From contig CAKXBD010000052.1 in NCBI GenBank assembly GCA_934871445.1, forward strand, positions 1 to 12,571: DNA of 12,571 nucleotides, in the 5' to 3' direction. Below, one piece after another: positions 6,382 through 12,571 of the stretch (its first letter is position 1; each line of letters opens with the position of its first letter). This DNA is from an uncultured bacterium. Its GTDB lineage: Bacteria; Bacillota; Clostridia; Christensenellales; Borkfalkiaceae. Under the pieces are notes generated by a model, which worked only from the letters and a program-made list of their open reading frames with translations, had not been told where the DNA came from and ran no database searches. Position numbers and translations under genes: made by a program.

Positions 6382-7023
6382 TTAAATCTCCTTTACCCCG
6401 TCATCCGTATGGACGAAGGCCCGACAATCTTTCAGACGAAACAAGGCGAAGCAAGGATCGTCGGGAGAGGAAAAACGTTTTTTCAATGCGGGGCAGTTTT
6501 TCAACATCATTTTCTTTTCCGAAAGAGCGGTTCTTTCCTCTACCGTTGCGTCCAAACGAAGCCACTCGCGCGTTTCCGCTTTTAATGCCGTGATTTGTAT
6601 ATAAGGCAGGTCTTTGAATTGCTTATAGACCTCTTTCGTGCTCCCGGTAGAAATATAGAGATGCCCCGAATATTCAGCCACGGCTCCGAAAGGACGACAG
6701 ACTGGGCGGAAAAAACGAGGGAGGGCAGAGAAGGATTTATTCGCGTTTTCGGAAACAATAGATCGGTTGTGTACGGGTCGGATATTGTCAAGAGAAATAG
6801 GGTAACTACATGCGGAGCTGGTATTGTCAAGAGAAATAGGGTGACTATCTGTGGGGCCGGTATTATCGGGAGAAATGGGGTGACTATCTGTGGGGCCGGT
6901 ATTGTCGAGAGGAATAGGGTAACTACATGCGGGGCCGAGATTGTCGGAGGGACAGTCCGTTAAATTGACCGTTGAAACCCAAAAAACGCCGCAGGACTTC
7001 AAAAAATCGTAAACGAAGCTCAT
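6382..7023 (-). CDS. Pyridoxamine 5'-phosphate oxidase-like FMN-binding protein with a tandem-repeat insertion
   Basis: A 213-residue protein built from a small PPOX/flavin-reductase-like split-barrel domain interrupted by repeats. Residues 1-21 (VYDFLKSCGVFWVSTVN) match the first helix and strand of the family. From about C109 the domain resumes with RPFGAVAEYSGHLYISTGST, then KEVYKQFKDLPYIQITAL, EWLRLDAT and LKDCRAFV. In ordinary members these two blocks are separated by only a handful of residues; here about 85 lie between them, including five 13-residue units beginning D/E-N at D27, D40, D53, D66 and D79. The insertion is exactly in frame and the downstream domain is intact, so the protein is probably still made. 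FMN or F420 binding is inferred from the family. The ATG begins 1 base after the apeB stop, indicating coupling. It is not a B6-synthesis PdxH. Confidence 0.85.
   Translation of the reverse strand: MSFVYDFLKSCGVFWVSTVNLTDCPSDNLGPACSYPIPLDNTGPTDSHPISPDNTGPTDSHPISLDNTSSACSYPISLDNIRPVHNRSIVSENANKSFSALPRFFRPVCRPFGAVAEYSGHLYISTGSTKEVYKQFKDLPYIQITALKAETREWLRLDATVEERTALSEKKMMLKNCPALKKRFSSPDDPCFALFRLKDCRAFVHTDDGVKEI
6743..6950 (-). repeat. 39-bp in-frame tandem repeat array (coding minisatellite)
   Basis: Four good copies run head to tail on the plus-strand coordinates 6782-6820, 6821-6859, 6860-6898 and 6899-6937, each exactly 39 bases. A degenerate copy lies at 6743-6781 and a short partial one starts at 6938. 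By direct count, copies 1-2 differ at 7 positions, 2-3 at 4, 3-4 at 8 and 1-4 at 5. The two inner copies encode the TDSHP form and the two outer copies the ACSYP form. The first 22 bases of copy 1 match copy 2 almost exactly, whereas its last third matches copy 4, a mosaic that suggests unequal exchange or conversion. On the minus strand each unit encodes 13 residues, such as DNTGPTDSHPISL. Since 39 is a multiple of three, copy-number change would not break the frame. Confidence 0.9.
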
Positions 7024-7024
7024 T

Positions 7025-8302
7025 TTACTTCACTTCTATACCGTTGTCGGTAAAGAGAATATCGGACGAATAATAAGCCGTCAGTCCGTTGACGAGTTCG
7101 TTATAGTCCGACTTTGCAAAACATTCCGACGCCGAGTGCATGGCGAGCTGCGCGAGTCCCAAATCGGCAGAGAGGATTCCTACGTGGCCGAGAGATATGG
7201 CACCGAGCGTTCCGCCGCTTCTCATGTCCGAACGATTGAAAAAGGTCTGGTATTTGACTCCCGCCTTATCGAAGACCGTCTTGATGACGGCGGAGGAGAG
7301 TGCGTCCGTAGTATACGCCTTATTCGCATGATTCTTGATGACGACTCCCCCGCCCATTGCCGTCCGATTCGTGGGGTCGCACTTTTCGGGATGATTGGGG
7401 TGCATGGCGTGTGCGTTATCGAGAGAAATGAGAAAAGACGCTGCCAAGGCTTTATAATACTCGTTGTCGTCGAATTTTAACGCATAGGCGATTCTGCGGA
7501 GTACGTTTTCGAGAAAATCACCGCCCGCACCTTGCAAAGTCTGGCTGCCGACCTCCTCGTTGTCGAGGCAGGCGGCGACGCATACGCCGCCGCTTTCCGC
7601 GTGCGAGACGAGCGCTTCCAATGATGTCCATACGCTGCTGAGATTGTCGATTCGGGGGGAGGAAATAAATTCGTTGTTTAATCCAAACAGATACGGTCCT
7701 TCCGAATTGACGACGTACAGATCATACGATACGATTTCTCTTTCCGAAAGCGGGGCGAGAAAATCGGGCGTTTCTCCGTTCTCCGAAAGCGCGAACAGCG
7801 GCTGTAAATCCGTTTGCGGGTTGACGGAAAAGCCTTCGTTCACTCCGCGGTTCATGTGAACGGCGAGGGAAGGGATCGTTACGGTATATTCGCTGACGAC
7901 GTTCTCGCTCTTCAAGGCGCTCCCGTCTTTGACGACGACTCTGCCTGCGATTTTCAAGGGGCGGTCAAAAAAACTATACCAAATTCCGCCGCCATAAGTT
8001 TCGGCATTGAGCTTCGCATAGGGCCCCGTCGCCGTCGCTGCGTTTTCTTTGAGCTTCAATGCGGGCGAATCGGTGTGGGAGGCGACGATTTTGAAGGAAA
8101 AATTGTCGAGTGCCCCCACGGTGAACGCTATGATGCTGCTTCCGTTCCTTTCGACAAAGTAACGGCCGTTTTCTTCGAGCTCCCAATCGTCCGTTTCGCT
8201 CAAAGGACGAAACCCGTTCTCGATTAAAAACGTGCGCGCGTTTTCCGTCGCCTGATAGGCGGTATAAGAATTTTCCAGAAATTCCAGAAATTGATTGATC
8301 AT
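7025..8302 (-). CDS. apeB: M18 family aminopeptidase 2
   Basis: A 425-residue cytoplasmic di-zinc M18 aminopeptidase, from a different subgroup than apeA. It has ASHTDSPALKLK (H76, D78), SSPRIDNLSS (bridging D219), CLDNEEVGSQT (E249 catalytic, E250 ligand), SLDNAHAMHPN (D295) and AMHSASE (H389). The opening FLEFLENSYTAYQATENA, then WELEENGRYFVERNGSSIIAF further on, matches the clostridial M18 aminopeptidase 2 group, and length is normal. GAGG lies 7 bases before the ATG. It is the first gene of a minus-strand operon with the FMN-binding protein and the deaminase, driven by the promoter at 8347-8376. M18 enzymes form large tetrahedral dodecamers in the cytoplasm (family knowledge); substrate preference here is unknown. 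Confidence 0.95.
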   Translation of the reverse strand: MINQFLEFLENSYTAYQATENARTFLIENGFRPLSETDDWELEENGRYFVERNGSSIIAFTVGALDNFSFKIVASHTDSPALKLKENAATATGPYAKLNAETYGGGIWYSFFDRPLKIAGRVVVKDGSALKSENVVSEYTVTIPSLAVHMNRGVNEGFSVNPQTDLQPLFALSENGETPDFLAPLSEREIVSYDLYVVNSEGPYLFGLNNEFISSPRIDNLSSVWTSLEALVSHAESGGVCVAACLDNEEVGSQTLQGAGGDFLENVLRRIAYALKFDDNEYYKALAASFLISLDNAHAMHPNHPEKCDPTNRTAMGGGVVIKNHANKAYTTDALSSAVIKTVFDKAGVKYQTFFNRSDMRSGGTLGAISLGHVGILSADLGLAQLAMHSASECFAKSDYNELVNGLTAYYSSDILFTDNGIEVK

Positions 8303-8346
8303 GATGCTTCCTCTTTCGTTTTCCTTCTTCGGAAAAGTTTTCTTCT

Positions 8347-8376
8347 ATTGTAGCACAATAAGAGAAGGTTTGACAA
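8347..8376 (-). promoter_or_regulatory. Sigma-A promoter of the apeB operon
   Basis: Read on the minus strand: -35 TTGTCA (plus 8371-8376), an 18-base spacer, and -10 TACAAT (plus 8347-8352) preceded by TGC, an extended -10. The RNA would begin about 35-40 bases before the apeB ATG. Confidence 0.75.
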
Positions 8377-8424
8377 CTCTTTTGCGGAAAAAGACCTCAA
8401 AAAACGGTAAAATACAACATTTTC

Positions 8425-8475
8425 TTTGTTTTCACATATTTTGTATTTGTTTTTCACAAAAATATAGTATACTAT
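8425..8475. promoter_or_regulatory. AT-rich candidate operator region between the divergent promoters
   Basis: Two near-identical direct repeats, TTTGTTTTCACA (8425-8436) and TTTGTTTTTCACA (8446-8458), start 21 bases apart, about two helical turns. They are followed by a perfect 12-bp palindrome ATAGTATACTAT (8464-8475). The palindrome contains TATACT on both strands and could be an operator or weak -10 elements. The whole 359-base gap 8303-8661 holds no credible gene. A MarR site is plausible, but the bound protein is unknown. Confidence 0.4.
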
Positions 8476-8559
8476 CTTTAATTTCATCCGTTTTGAAAAC
8501 CCAAAAAAATCGGAAAAATGAAAATGTGGTGAAAAGTGTTAAACAATGACCTTAAACCC

Positions 8560-8587
8560 TTGACAAAATGAAGAATCGGCGTATAAT
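8560..8587 (+). promoter_or_regulatory. Sigma-A promoter of the marR-ABC unit, with dyad at the start point
   Basis: TTGACA (8560-8565) and TATAAT (8582-8587) are both perfect consensus with a 16-base spacer; a second TATAAT overlaps downstream (8588-8593). A dyad GACCG (8595-8599) / CGGTC (8607-8611) covers the expected start of transcription and is a natural place for MarR autorepression (inference). Confidence 0.82.
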
Positions 8588-8661
8588 TATAATCGACCGT
8601 GACGAGCGGTCCCTCATGAATAATTACGCTATCGAAAAAACAAACGGAGAGGTAAAAAACC

Positions 8662-9141
8662 ATGGAAAAAAACGAAAAGAAAATCGTAGGCGATGCGGAG
8701 AAGGCGAGAAATGAAGAATATCTCGGCAAAATCTTCACAATGCTCAAAAAGATGGAAGGAGTGGCGTTGACCAAGGTAAAGTCACATTTCAATAATTCTG
8801 AAATGCGACTGCTCGGCGAAGTCATCCTCGCAGGCTACGACGGAAAACGTATCATTTCCACCCAGCTTGCGGCGCGTCTCGGCGTAACTCGTTCCGCCGT
8901 CTCTCAGATGGTCAACAAGTTAGAGGCCCGCGGCATCGTCCGCCGCGTCCCCGACGAAGTGGACAGGAAAATCGCTTATATCGAGCTTTCCGATACCGCT
9001 CTTACCTATTACAACGAGGAAAAGGGCGTGTGCTGCAATCTCGTCGGCGAGGTCATTGACAGAATCGGCGTCGAAAAGGTAAATAAGCTCTTAGAGCTCA
9101 GCGATTTGTTTATCGAAACCGTAGTGGATTTGAGAAAGTAA
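8662..9141 (+). CDS. MarR family transcriptional regulator
   Basis: A 159-residue winged helix-turn-helix regulator of the MarR family, expected to bind DNA as a dimer and respond to a small ligand or oxidation. The core is visible: helix NSEMRLLGEVILAG (about 45-58), recognition HTH ISTQLAARLGVTRSAVSQMV (65-84), then NKLEARGIVRR and the wing PDEVDRKIAYIELSD with the family D-x-R-K pattern. Flanking N- and C-terminal helices for dimerization are present. GGAGAGG lies 9 bases before the ATG. The gene has its own consensus promoter and is followed 80 bases later by an ABC exporter gene, the classical arrangement for autoregulated control of an efflux or envelope-stress system. Cysteines C123 and C124 form a CC pair that could be redox-active, but this is speculative. 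Confidence 0.92.
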   Translation: MEKNEKKIVGDAEKARNEEYLGKIFTMLKKMEGVALTKVKSHFNNSEMRLLGEVILAGYDGKRIISTQLAARLGVTRSAVSQMVNKLEARGIVRRVPDEVDRKIAYIELSDTALTYYNEEKGVCCNLVGEVIDRIGVEKVNKLLELSDLFIETVVDLRK

Positions 9142-9157
9142 AAAATGAAAAATATGT

Positions 9158-9210
9158 CGGTCGGGAAAGCGGAGCACCTTCCGCTTTTCTTTTATCCCCG
9201 ACCGTTCGGG
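9158..9210 (+). terminator. Nested hairpin with terminator in the marR-ABC gap
   Basis: An inner hairpin AAAGCGGA (9166-9173) / TCCGCTTT (9180-9187) is followed by TTCTTTTAT, a rho-independent terminator shape. It is enclosed by a second perfect 8-bp stem, CGGTCGGG (9158-9165) / CCCGACCG (9197-9204). The right arm can alternatively fold locally, CCCGA (9197-9201) with TCGGG (9206-9210), covering part of the GGGAG ribosome site (9208-9212) of the ABC gene. The layout suggests partial termination or leader control of ABC expression. Confidence 0.6.
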
Positions 9211-9221
9211 AGCTGTGTTTT

Positions 9222-11813
9222 ATGTTGAAACTCAAAGACATCAAAAAGGATTATGTAACTGCGGGCAGCGTCGTTCACGCTCTGAAGGGCGTATCGCTCG
9301 AATTCCGCGCCAATGAATTCGTCTCCATTCTTGGGGCTTCCGGCTGCGGAAAAACGACACTTCTCAACATCATCGGTGGGCTCGACCACTACACTTCCGG
9401 AGACCTTATCATTCGCGGCGTCTCCACCAAGGATTATACCGACCGCGATTGGGACGTATACAGAAATCACCGCATCGGCTTTGTGTTTCAGTCCTACAAC
9501 CTCATTCCTCATCAGACCGTCCTTGAAAATGTCGAGCTCGCTTTGACGATCGCGGGCTGTTCCAAAGCCGAACGCAAAAAACGCGCGGCCGACGCTTTGA
9601 AGCGCGTGGGGCTCGGAGATCACCTCAATAAGCGTCCCAATCAGCTTTCCGGAGGACAGATGCAGAGAGTCGCCATAGCGCGCGCCCTCGTCAATAATCC
9701 CGAAATCTTGCTCGCCGACGAACCGACGGGCGCTCTCGACAGTACCACCAGTGTCCAAATTATGGACCTTATCCGCGAAATTGCCGGTGAAAGGTTGGTC
9801 ATTATGGTCACTCACAATCCCGAACTCGCGGAAAAATATTCGACCCGTATCGTCCGCCTTCAAGACGGATTGGTCGTCTCGGACTCCAATCCCTACGACA
9901 GCTCGGCGGAACGAAAGGTCCTCGAAGCAAAGTTGAAGGAAAAGGGGATTACGCCCGAACAAGTGAAGCTCTGGAAACAGAAAAAGCTGGAAAGGGAAGG
10001 CGCGGAATCGGAAAGGGCCTCGATGAGCTTAAAGACGTCGCTCGGCCTGAGTGCTCGCAATCTGAATGCCAAGCGCGGCCGTACCGTCATTACTTCCATA
10101 GCGGGAAGTATCGGGATCATCGGCGTATCGCTCGTGCTGGCTCTGTCGGGCGGATTCAACAACTACATAGCCGATACGGAAAAAGATATGCTGTCCGCTT
10201 ATCCCATTCAGATCAACGAAATGGCGTTCGACTATACGTCTATCATGAATTCGATGGCCGCCGGAAATCAAAAAGTGGATATTTCCCAGCTCGACGATAA
10301 AATTTACGTCAATTCCTTCTTGACGAAGCTCGCTAACGGCGCGATGAGTACGAATACCATTACGCAGGATTATATCGACTATCTAGACGGTCTCGATCCT
10401 TCTAATTATTACGCGCTGCAATATACCTACGGCGGGGATATTTCCAATAACATTTACAGCGAATTTCAATTTGAAACGGAGGACGGAACCCCGTTCGACC
10501 TGGACATGTCTTTGAATACCATTCTCGACCTCTATAAGACGAAGCTGATGTCCGACGAGGCCGCTTCCGAATACGCGAGCCTCGCTTCCATGTTCTCCAC
10601 CGTCCAAAGCGTCACTTACGAACTCCCCGAATGTAAAGACTACATTCTTTCGCAGTATGACATCATGGCGGGGGAATATCCGACAAGTTCGGACGAATTG
10701 GTGCTCGTGCTCAATAACGACGGCGGTATGACGGATATCGTCCTGGCTCAGTTGGGACTGATTTCGGTGGACGATTTTTTGGCTCTTTTTCAAAAGGACA
10801 ACGATGAGCCGCCCATGACGATTGAGTTTGAAGAATTGTTGAAACATACCTATTCCTATTACGAAAATGATAAAATTTATAGCTTTAATCCCCAGCTGAA
10901 CGGAGGGGAGGGCGGTTGGCTATATACCGGATTTTCGGGCGAGAGCTTCCCCGGCGGCTTGCAGGATAAGGACGCCAAGACATTGAAAATCGGGTGTATT
11001 CTGCGGGCGAAGGAGGGGACGACTTACGGTTCGCTGGACAGCGGTTTGGCTTATACGAAGGCCTTTGCAGACGAATACCGCGAATCGAGTCTCAAATCCG
11101 AAATCGTGACGGAGGAAAAGGATTCCAAGGTGGTAAATGTCTATTATTATGACCTTTATGAATTGGCCTCCAATCCGGAAAATCAATCTAAGGCGCTTCG
11201 GAGCAAGGAAACCACCGTGCGCGAACTCGGCGGCGGTGAGCTTCCCAATCAGGTAAAGATTTATGTCAAGGACTTTGAACACAAGGATGTCGTGACCGAC
11301 TACTTGGATTATTGGAACGAAGTCATTCAAAAAGATAATGAGGCCTTGCAAATTCAGTATACCGATACCGTGGCGATTATGATGACGTTGATTCGTTCGA
11401 TGTTGGACGCGGTGACTTACGTACTCGTCGCGTTTACGGCGATTTCGCTGATAGTATCTTCCGTCATGATCGGCGTAATTACTTACGTTTCCGTCGTCGA
11501 ACGGACAAAAGAAATCGGCGTCCTCAGATCGCTGGGCGCGAGAAAAAAGGACATTCGTCACCTCTTCAATGCGGAAACCTTCCTTATCGGCTTGTTTGCA
11601 GGCGCTATCGGCGTAGGCATAACCTATCTGCTCTCTATCCCCATTAATCTCCTGTTGGGGCATCTTACGGGAATTTCCACCTTGGCGGCGTTGCCCGTAT
11701 GGCAGGGCATCGTCATGATCGGCGTCAGTATCGCCCTCACTTTGATCAGTGGGCTCGTTCCCGCTCAATCGGCGGCGAAGAAAGACCCCGTCATCGCTTT
11801 GAGAACGGAGTAA
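9222..11813 (+). CDS. ABC transporter ATPase-permease fusion (MacB/FtsX-like, type VII)
   Basis: An 863-residue inner-membrane ABC protein with an N-terminal ATPase joined to a MacB/FtsX-type permease. The ATPase has Walker A GASGCGKT (38-45), Q-loop Q90, signature LSGGQMQRVAIARAL (142-156), Walker B ILLADEPTGALD (162-173, E167) and H-loop H198 in THNPE. A charged linker (~225-270) leads to TM1 (~288-312), a large extracytoplasmic domain of about 400 residues (~315-715), then three TMs (~727-758, ~783-810, ~825-850) with the FtsX signature VVERTKEIGVLRSLGARKKD. This four-TM mechanotransmission layout belongs to the LolCDE/MacB/BceAB class, which extrudes peptides, antibiotics or lipoproteins or signals across the membrane and does not import. 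The Asp/Tyr-rich outer domain is not recognised. No MacA or TolC partner is present. Control by the adjacent MarR is likely; the substrate is unknown. Confidence 0.93.
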   Translation: MLKLKDIKKDYVTAGSVVHALKGVSLEFRANEFVSILGASGCGKTTLLNIIGGLDHYTSGDLIIRGVSTKDYTDRDWDVYRNHRIGFVFQSYNLIPHQTVLENVELALTIAGCSKAERKKRAADALKRVGLGDHLNKRPNQLSGGQMQRVAIARALVNNPEILLADEPTGALDSTTSVQIMDLIREIAGERLVIMVTHNPELAEKYSTRIVRLQDGLVVSDSNPYDSSAERKVLEAKLKEKGITPEQVKLWKQKKLEREGAESERASMSLKTSLGLSARNLNAKRGRTVITSIAGSIGIIGVSLVLALSGGFNNYIADTEKDMLSAYPIQINEMAFDYTSIMNSMAAGNQKVDISQLDDKIYVNSFLTKLANGAMSTNTITQDYIDYLDGLDPSNYYALQYTYGGDISNNIYSEFQFETEDGTPFDLDMSLNTILDLYKTKLMSDEAASEYASLASMFSTVQSVTYELPECKDYILSQYDIMAGEYPTSSDELVLVLNNDGGMTDIVLAQLGLISVDDFLALFQKDNDEPPMTIEFEELLKHTYSYYENDKIYSFNPQLNGGEGGWLYTGFSGESFPGGLQDKDAKTLKIGCILRAKEGTTYGSLDSGLAYTKAFADEYRESSLKSEIVTEEKDSKVVNVYYYDLYELASNPENQSKALRSKETTVRELGGGELPNQVKIYVKDFEHKDVVTDYLDYWNEVIQKDNEALQIQYTDTVAIMMTLIRSMLDAVTYVLVAFTAISLIVSSVMIGVITYVSVVERTKEIGVLRSLGARKKDIRHLFNAETFLIGLFAGAIGVGITYLLSIPINLLLGHLTGISTLAALPVWQGIVMIGVSIALTLISGLVPAQSAAKKDPVIALRTE

Positions 11814-11844
11814 GGAAAGATTGCAAAGAATAAAGCGATTTATG

Positions 11845-11880
11845 AGGCGGCCCCTTTCCCTCGGCGGAGAGGGGCCGCCT
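11845..11880 (+). terminator. Rho-independent terminator after the ABC gene
   Basis: A very GC-rich stem, AGGCGGCCCC (11845-11854) with GGGGCCGCCT (11871-11880), extends inward by further pairs and is followed by the T-rich TGCATTTTCT. It lies 31 bases after the ABC stop. Confidence 0.85.
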
Positions 11881-12105
11881 TGCATTTTCTCGGTTAATTA
11901 TGTAATGAAAATATATTACAAATTTTTGTGGAAAAGTATTAAAGGGGGGCAAGGTCTTTTTGGATTTGACTTTTTTTAGGACTTTTGATACAATAGAATC
12001 GAGATAAAACGGGCACGACACAAAAAGGGAAAACATCTCAATCAATTCCGACGGGAGAGGGCTTCTGTCGGAACAAGAAGCAAAAGGGCAAGGGTTATAA
12101 GGATT
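11881..12105 (+). promoter_or_regulatory. Intergenic region with the GDPD promoter and hairpin leader
   Basis: The promoter is TTGACT (11966-11971), a 17-base spacer, and TACAAT (11989-11994) with TG at 11986-11987 (extended -10). Upstream, TGTAAT (11901-11906) and ATTACA (11915-11920) form a small dyad. The ~105-base leader carries a 7-bp hairpin TTCCGAC (12046-12052) / GTCGGAA (12067-12073). It has no T-run and so is not a terminator. No gene is seen in the stretch. Confidence 0.7.
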
Positions 12106-12571
12106 ATGAAGAAAATCAGGGAAAGTTTCGTTTGCAATACTCCGATTGCGCATCGGGGACTCCATGAAGGAGTGCCCGAAAATTCTCGTGCAGCGTTTAC
12201 GCGGGCGATTGAAGAGAAATACGCCATAGAGGCGGACGTTCGTCGTACCAAGGACGGAACGTTGGTCATTATTCATGACGACAATCTGAAACGATTGACG
12301 GGAGAGCCGGGAAAGGTCAGCGAGACTTCCTGGCGCGATTTGTCCGCCATGCGTTTGAAGGGCACGCAGGAGCGGATACTCACGCTCGAAGAATGTCTCG
12401 AACATATCGACGGCAAAACGCCCCTTCTTTTGGAGGTCAAGGATCTCTATACGGTCAAAAATTTCCCCGAAGAGGTCGTCCGTACGATGAAACAGTACCG
12501 CGGAGAGTATGCTTTACAGTCCTTTAATCCCTTCTATGTCTATAAATTTAAGCAGATGGCGCCGGAAGTAC
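12106..12571 (+). CDS. Glycerophosphodiester phosphodiesterase family protein (3' end outside window)
   Basis: The first 155 residues of a GDPD-family TIM-barrel hydrolase, which cleaves glycerophosphodiesters to glycerol-3-phosphate and an alcohol in a metal-dependent way. The active-site series is present in order: IAHRGLHEG (H16, R17), PENS (N26), IEADVRRTKDG (E42, D44), VIIHDDNLKRLTG (H57) and LLLEVKD (E110, K112), with QSFNP just before the window end. There is no signal peptide or N-terminal membrane region, suggesting the small cytoplasmic GDPD type. The ATG at 12106 follows AGGG (12091-12094) by 11 bases and AAGGA by only 2, so the ribosome site is not ideal, but no other in-frame start exists nearby. 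The frame is open to the window edge. Confidence 0.92.
   Translation, partial: MKKIRESFVCNTPIAHRGLHEGVPENSRAAFTRAIEEKYAIEADVRRTKDGTLVIIHDDNLKRLTGEPGKVSETSWRDLSAMRLKGTQERILTLEECLEHIDGKTPLLLEVKDLYTVKNFPEEVVRTMKQYRGEYALQSFNPFYVYKFKQMAPEV

Noticed and set aside
6782..6937. Repeat array considered as a CRISPR array
   Set aside because: Units are contiguous 39-mers with no unique spacers, lie inside a coding frame, and there are no cas genes.
6595..6963. Plus-strand open frame with GIVKRNRVTICGA-type repeats
   Set aside because: It is antisense to the FMN-binding protein, whose flanking domain sequence matches a known family on the minus strand. The plus frame is open only because the repeat period is a multiple of three.
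8295..8549. 84-residue plus-strand open frame in the apeB-marR gap
   Set aside because: It overlaps the apeB promoter and start, is low-complexity and AT-driven, and lacks a recognisable domain or ribosome site.
8484..8825. 113-residue minus-strand open frame over the marR start
   Set aside because: It overlaps the marR promoter and coding start and has no family features.
9192..9962. 256-residue minus-strand open frame over the ABC ATPase domain
   Set aside because: The plus frame encodes complete ATPase motifs; the antisense frame reflects codon bias.
10920..11885. 321-residue minus-strand open frame over the ABC permease
   Set aside because: It is antisense to the transmembrane/FtsX part and would run through the terminator stem.

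Overview
The window looks like chromosomal DNA from an anaerobic Firmicutes/Clostridia-type bacterium. The support is: near-consensus sigma-A promoters with 17-base spacers, AAGGAG/GGAGG ribosome sites, short intergenic gaps, a short (~300 aa) NadA, a two-gene SUF-like iron-sulfur assembly pair typical of anaerobes, and clostridial-type M18 aminopeptidases 1 and 2. There is no rRNA, tRNA, CRISPR array, transposase or phage gene. The taxonomy is an inference; no marker gene is present.

Layout. (1) 2-1068, plus strand: the 3' end of a UDP-glucose 4-epimerase gene (galE) and a YgjP-type zinc metallopeptidase. (2) 1158-2182: nadA (quinolinate synthase) behind an excellent promoter. (3) 2395-5940, plus strand: a tight group of smsC and smsB (minimal iron-sulfur scaffold), an M18 aminopeptidase (apeA) and a GNAT acetyltransferase, closed by a bidirectional terminator at 5944-5970. 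(4) 8302-5981, minus strand: an operon of a second M18 aminopeptidase (apeB), a pyridoxamine-phosphate-oxidase-like FMN-binding protein and a cytidine/blasticidin-type deaminase, with gaps of only 1-2 bases. (5) 8303-8661: an AT-rich divergent regulatory region with a promoter on each strand. (6) 8662-11813, plus strand: a MarR regulator and an 863-residue MacB-like ABC ATPase-permease fusion, separated by an unusual nested hairpin/terminator. (7) 12106-end: the start of a glycerophosphodiester phosphodiesterase gene with its own promoter and a hairpin leader.

Functional links. SmsCB would assemble Fe-S clusters, and the neighbouring NadA is a [4Fe-4S] enzyme with its three cysteine ligands visible. 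MarR probably controls the ABC exporter immediately downstream. Two non-allelic M18 peptidases in one 12.5-kb window suggest a peptide-salvage theme.

The most unusual structure is an in-frame array of 39-bp tandem repeats (6782-6937, plus degenerate flanks). It inserts roughly 80-85 residues into a loop of the FMN-binding protein, exactly between its first two conserved blocks. The SmsCB pair and the nested leader hairpin before the ABC gene are the next most interesting. No wholly new multi-gene system can be demonstrated here.
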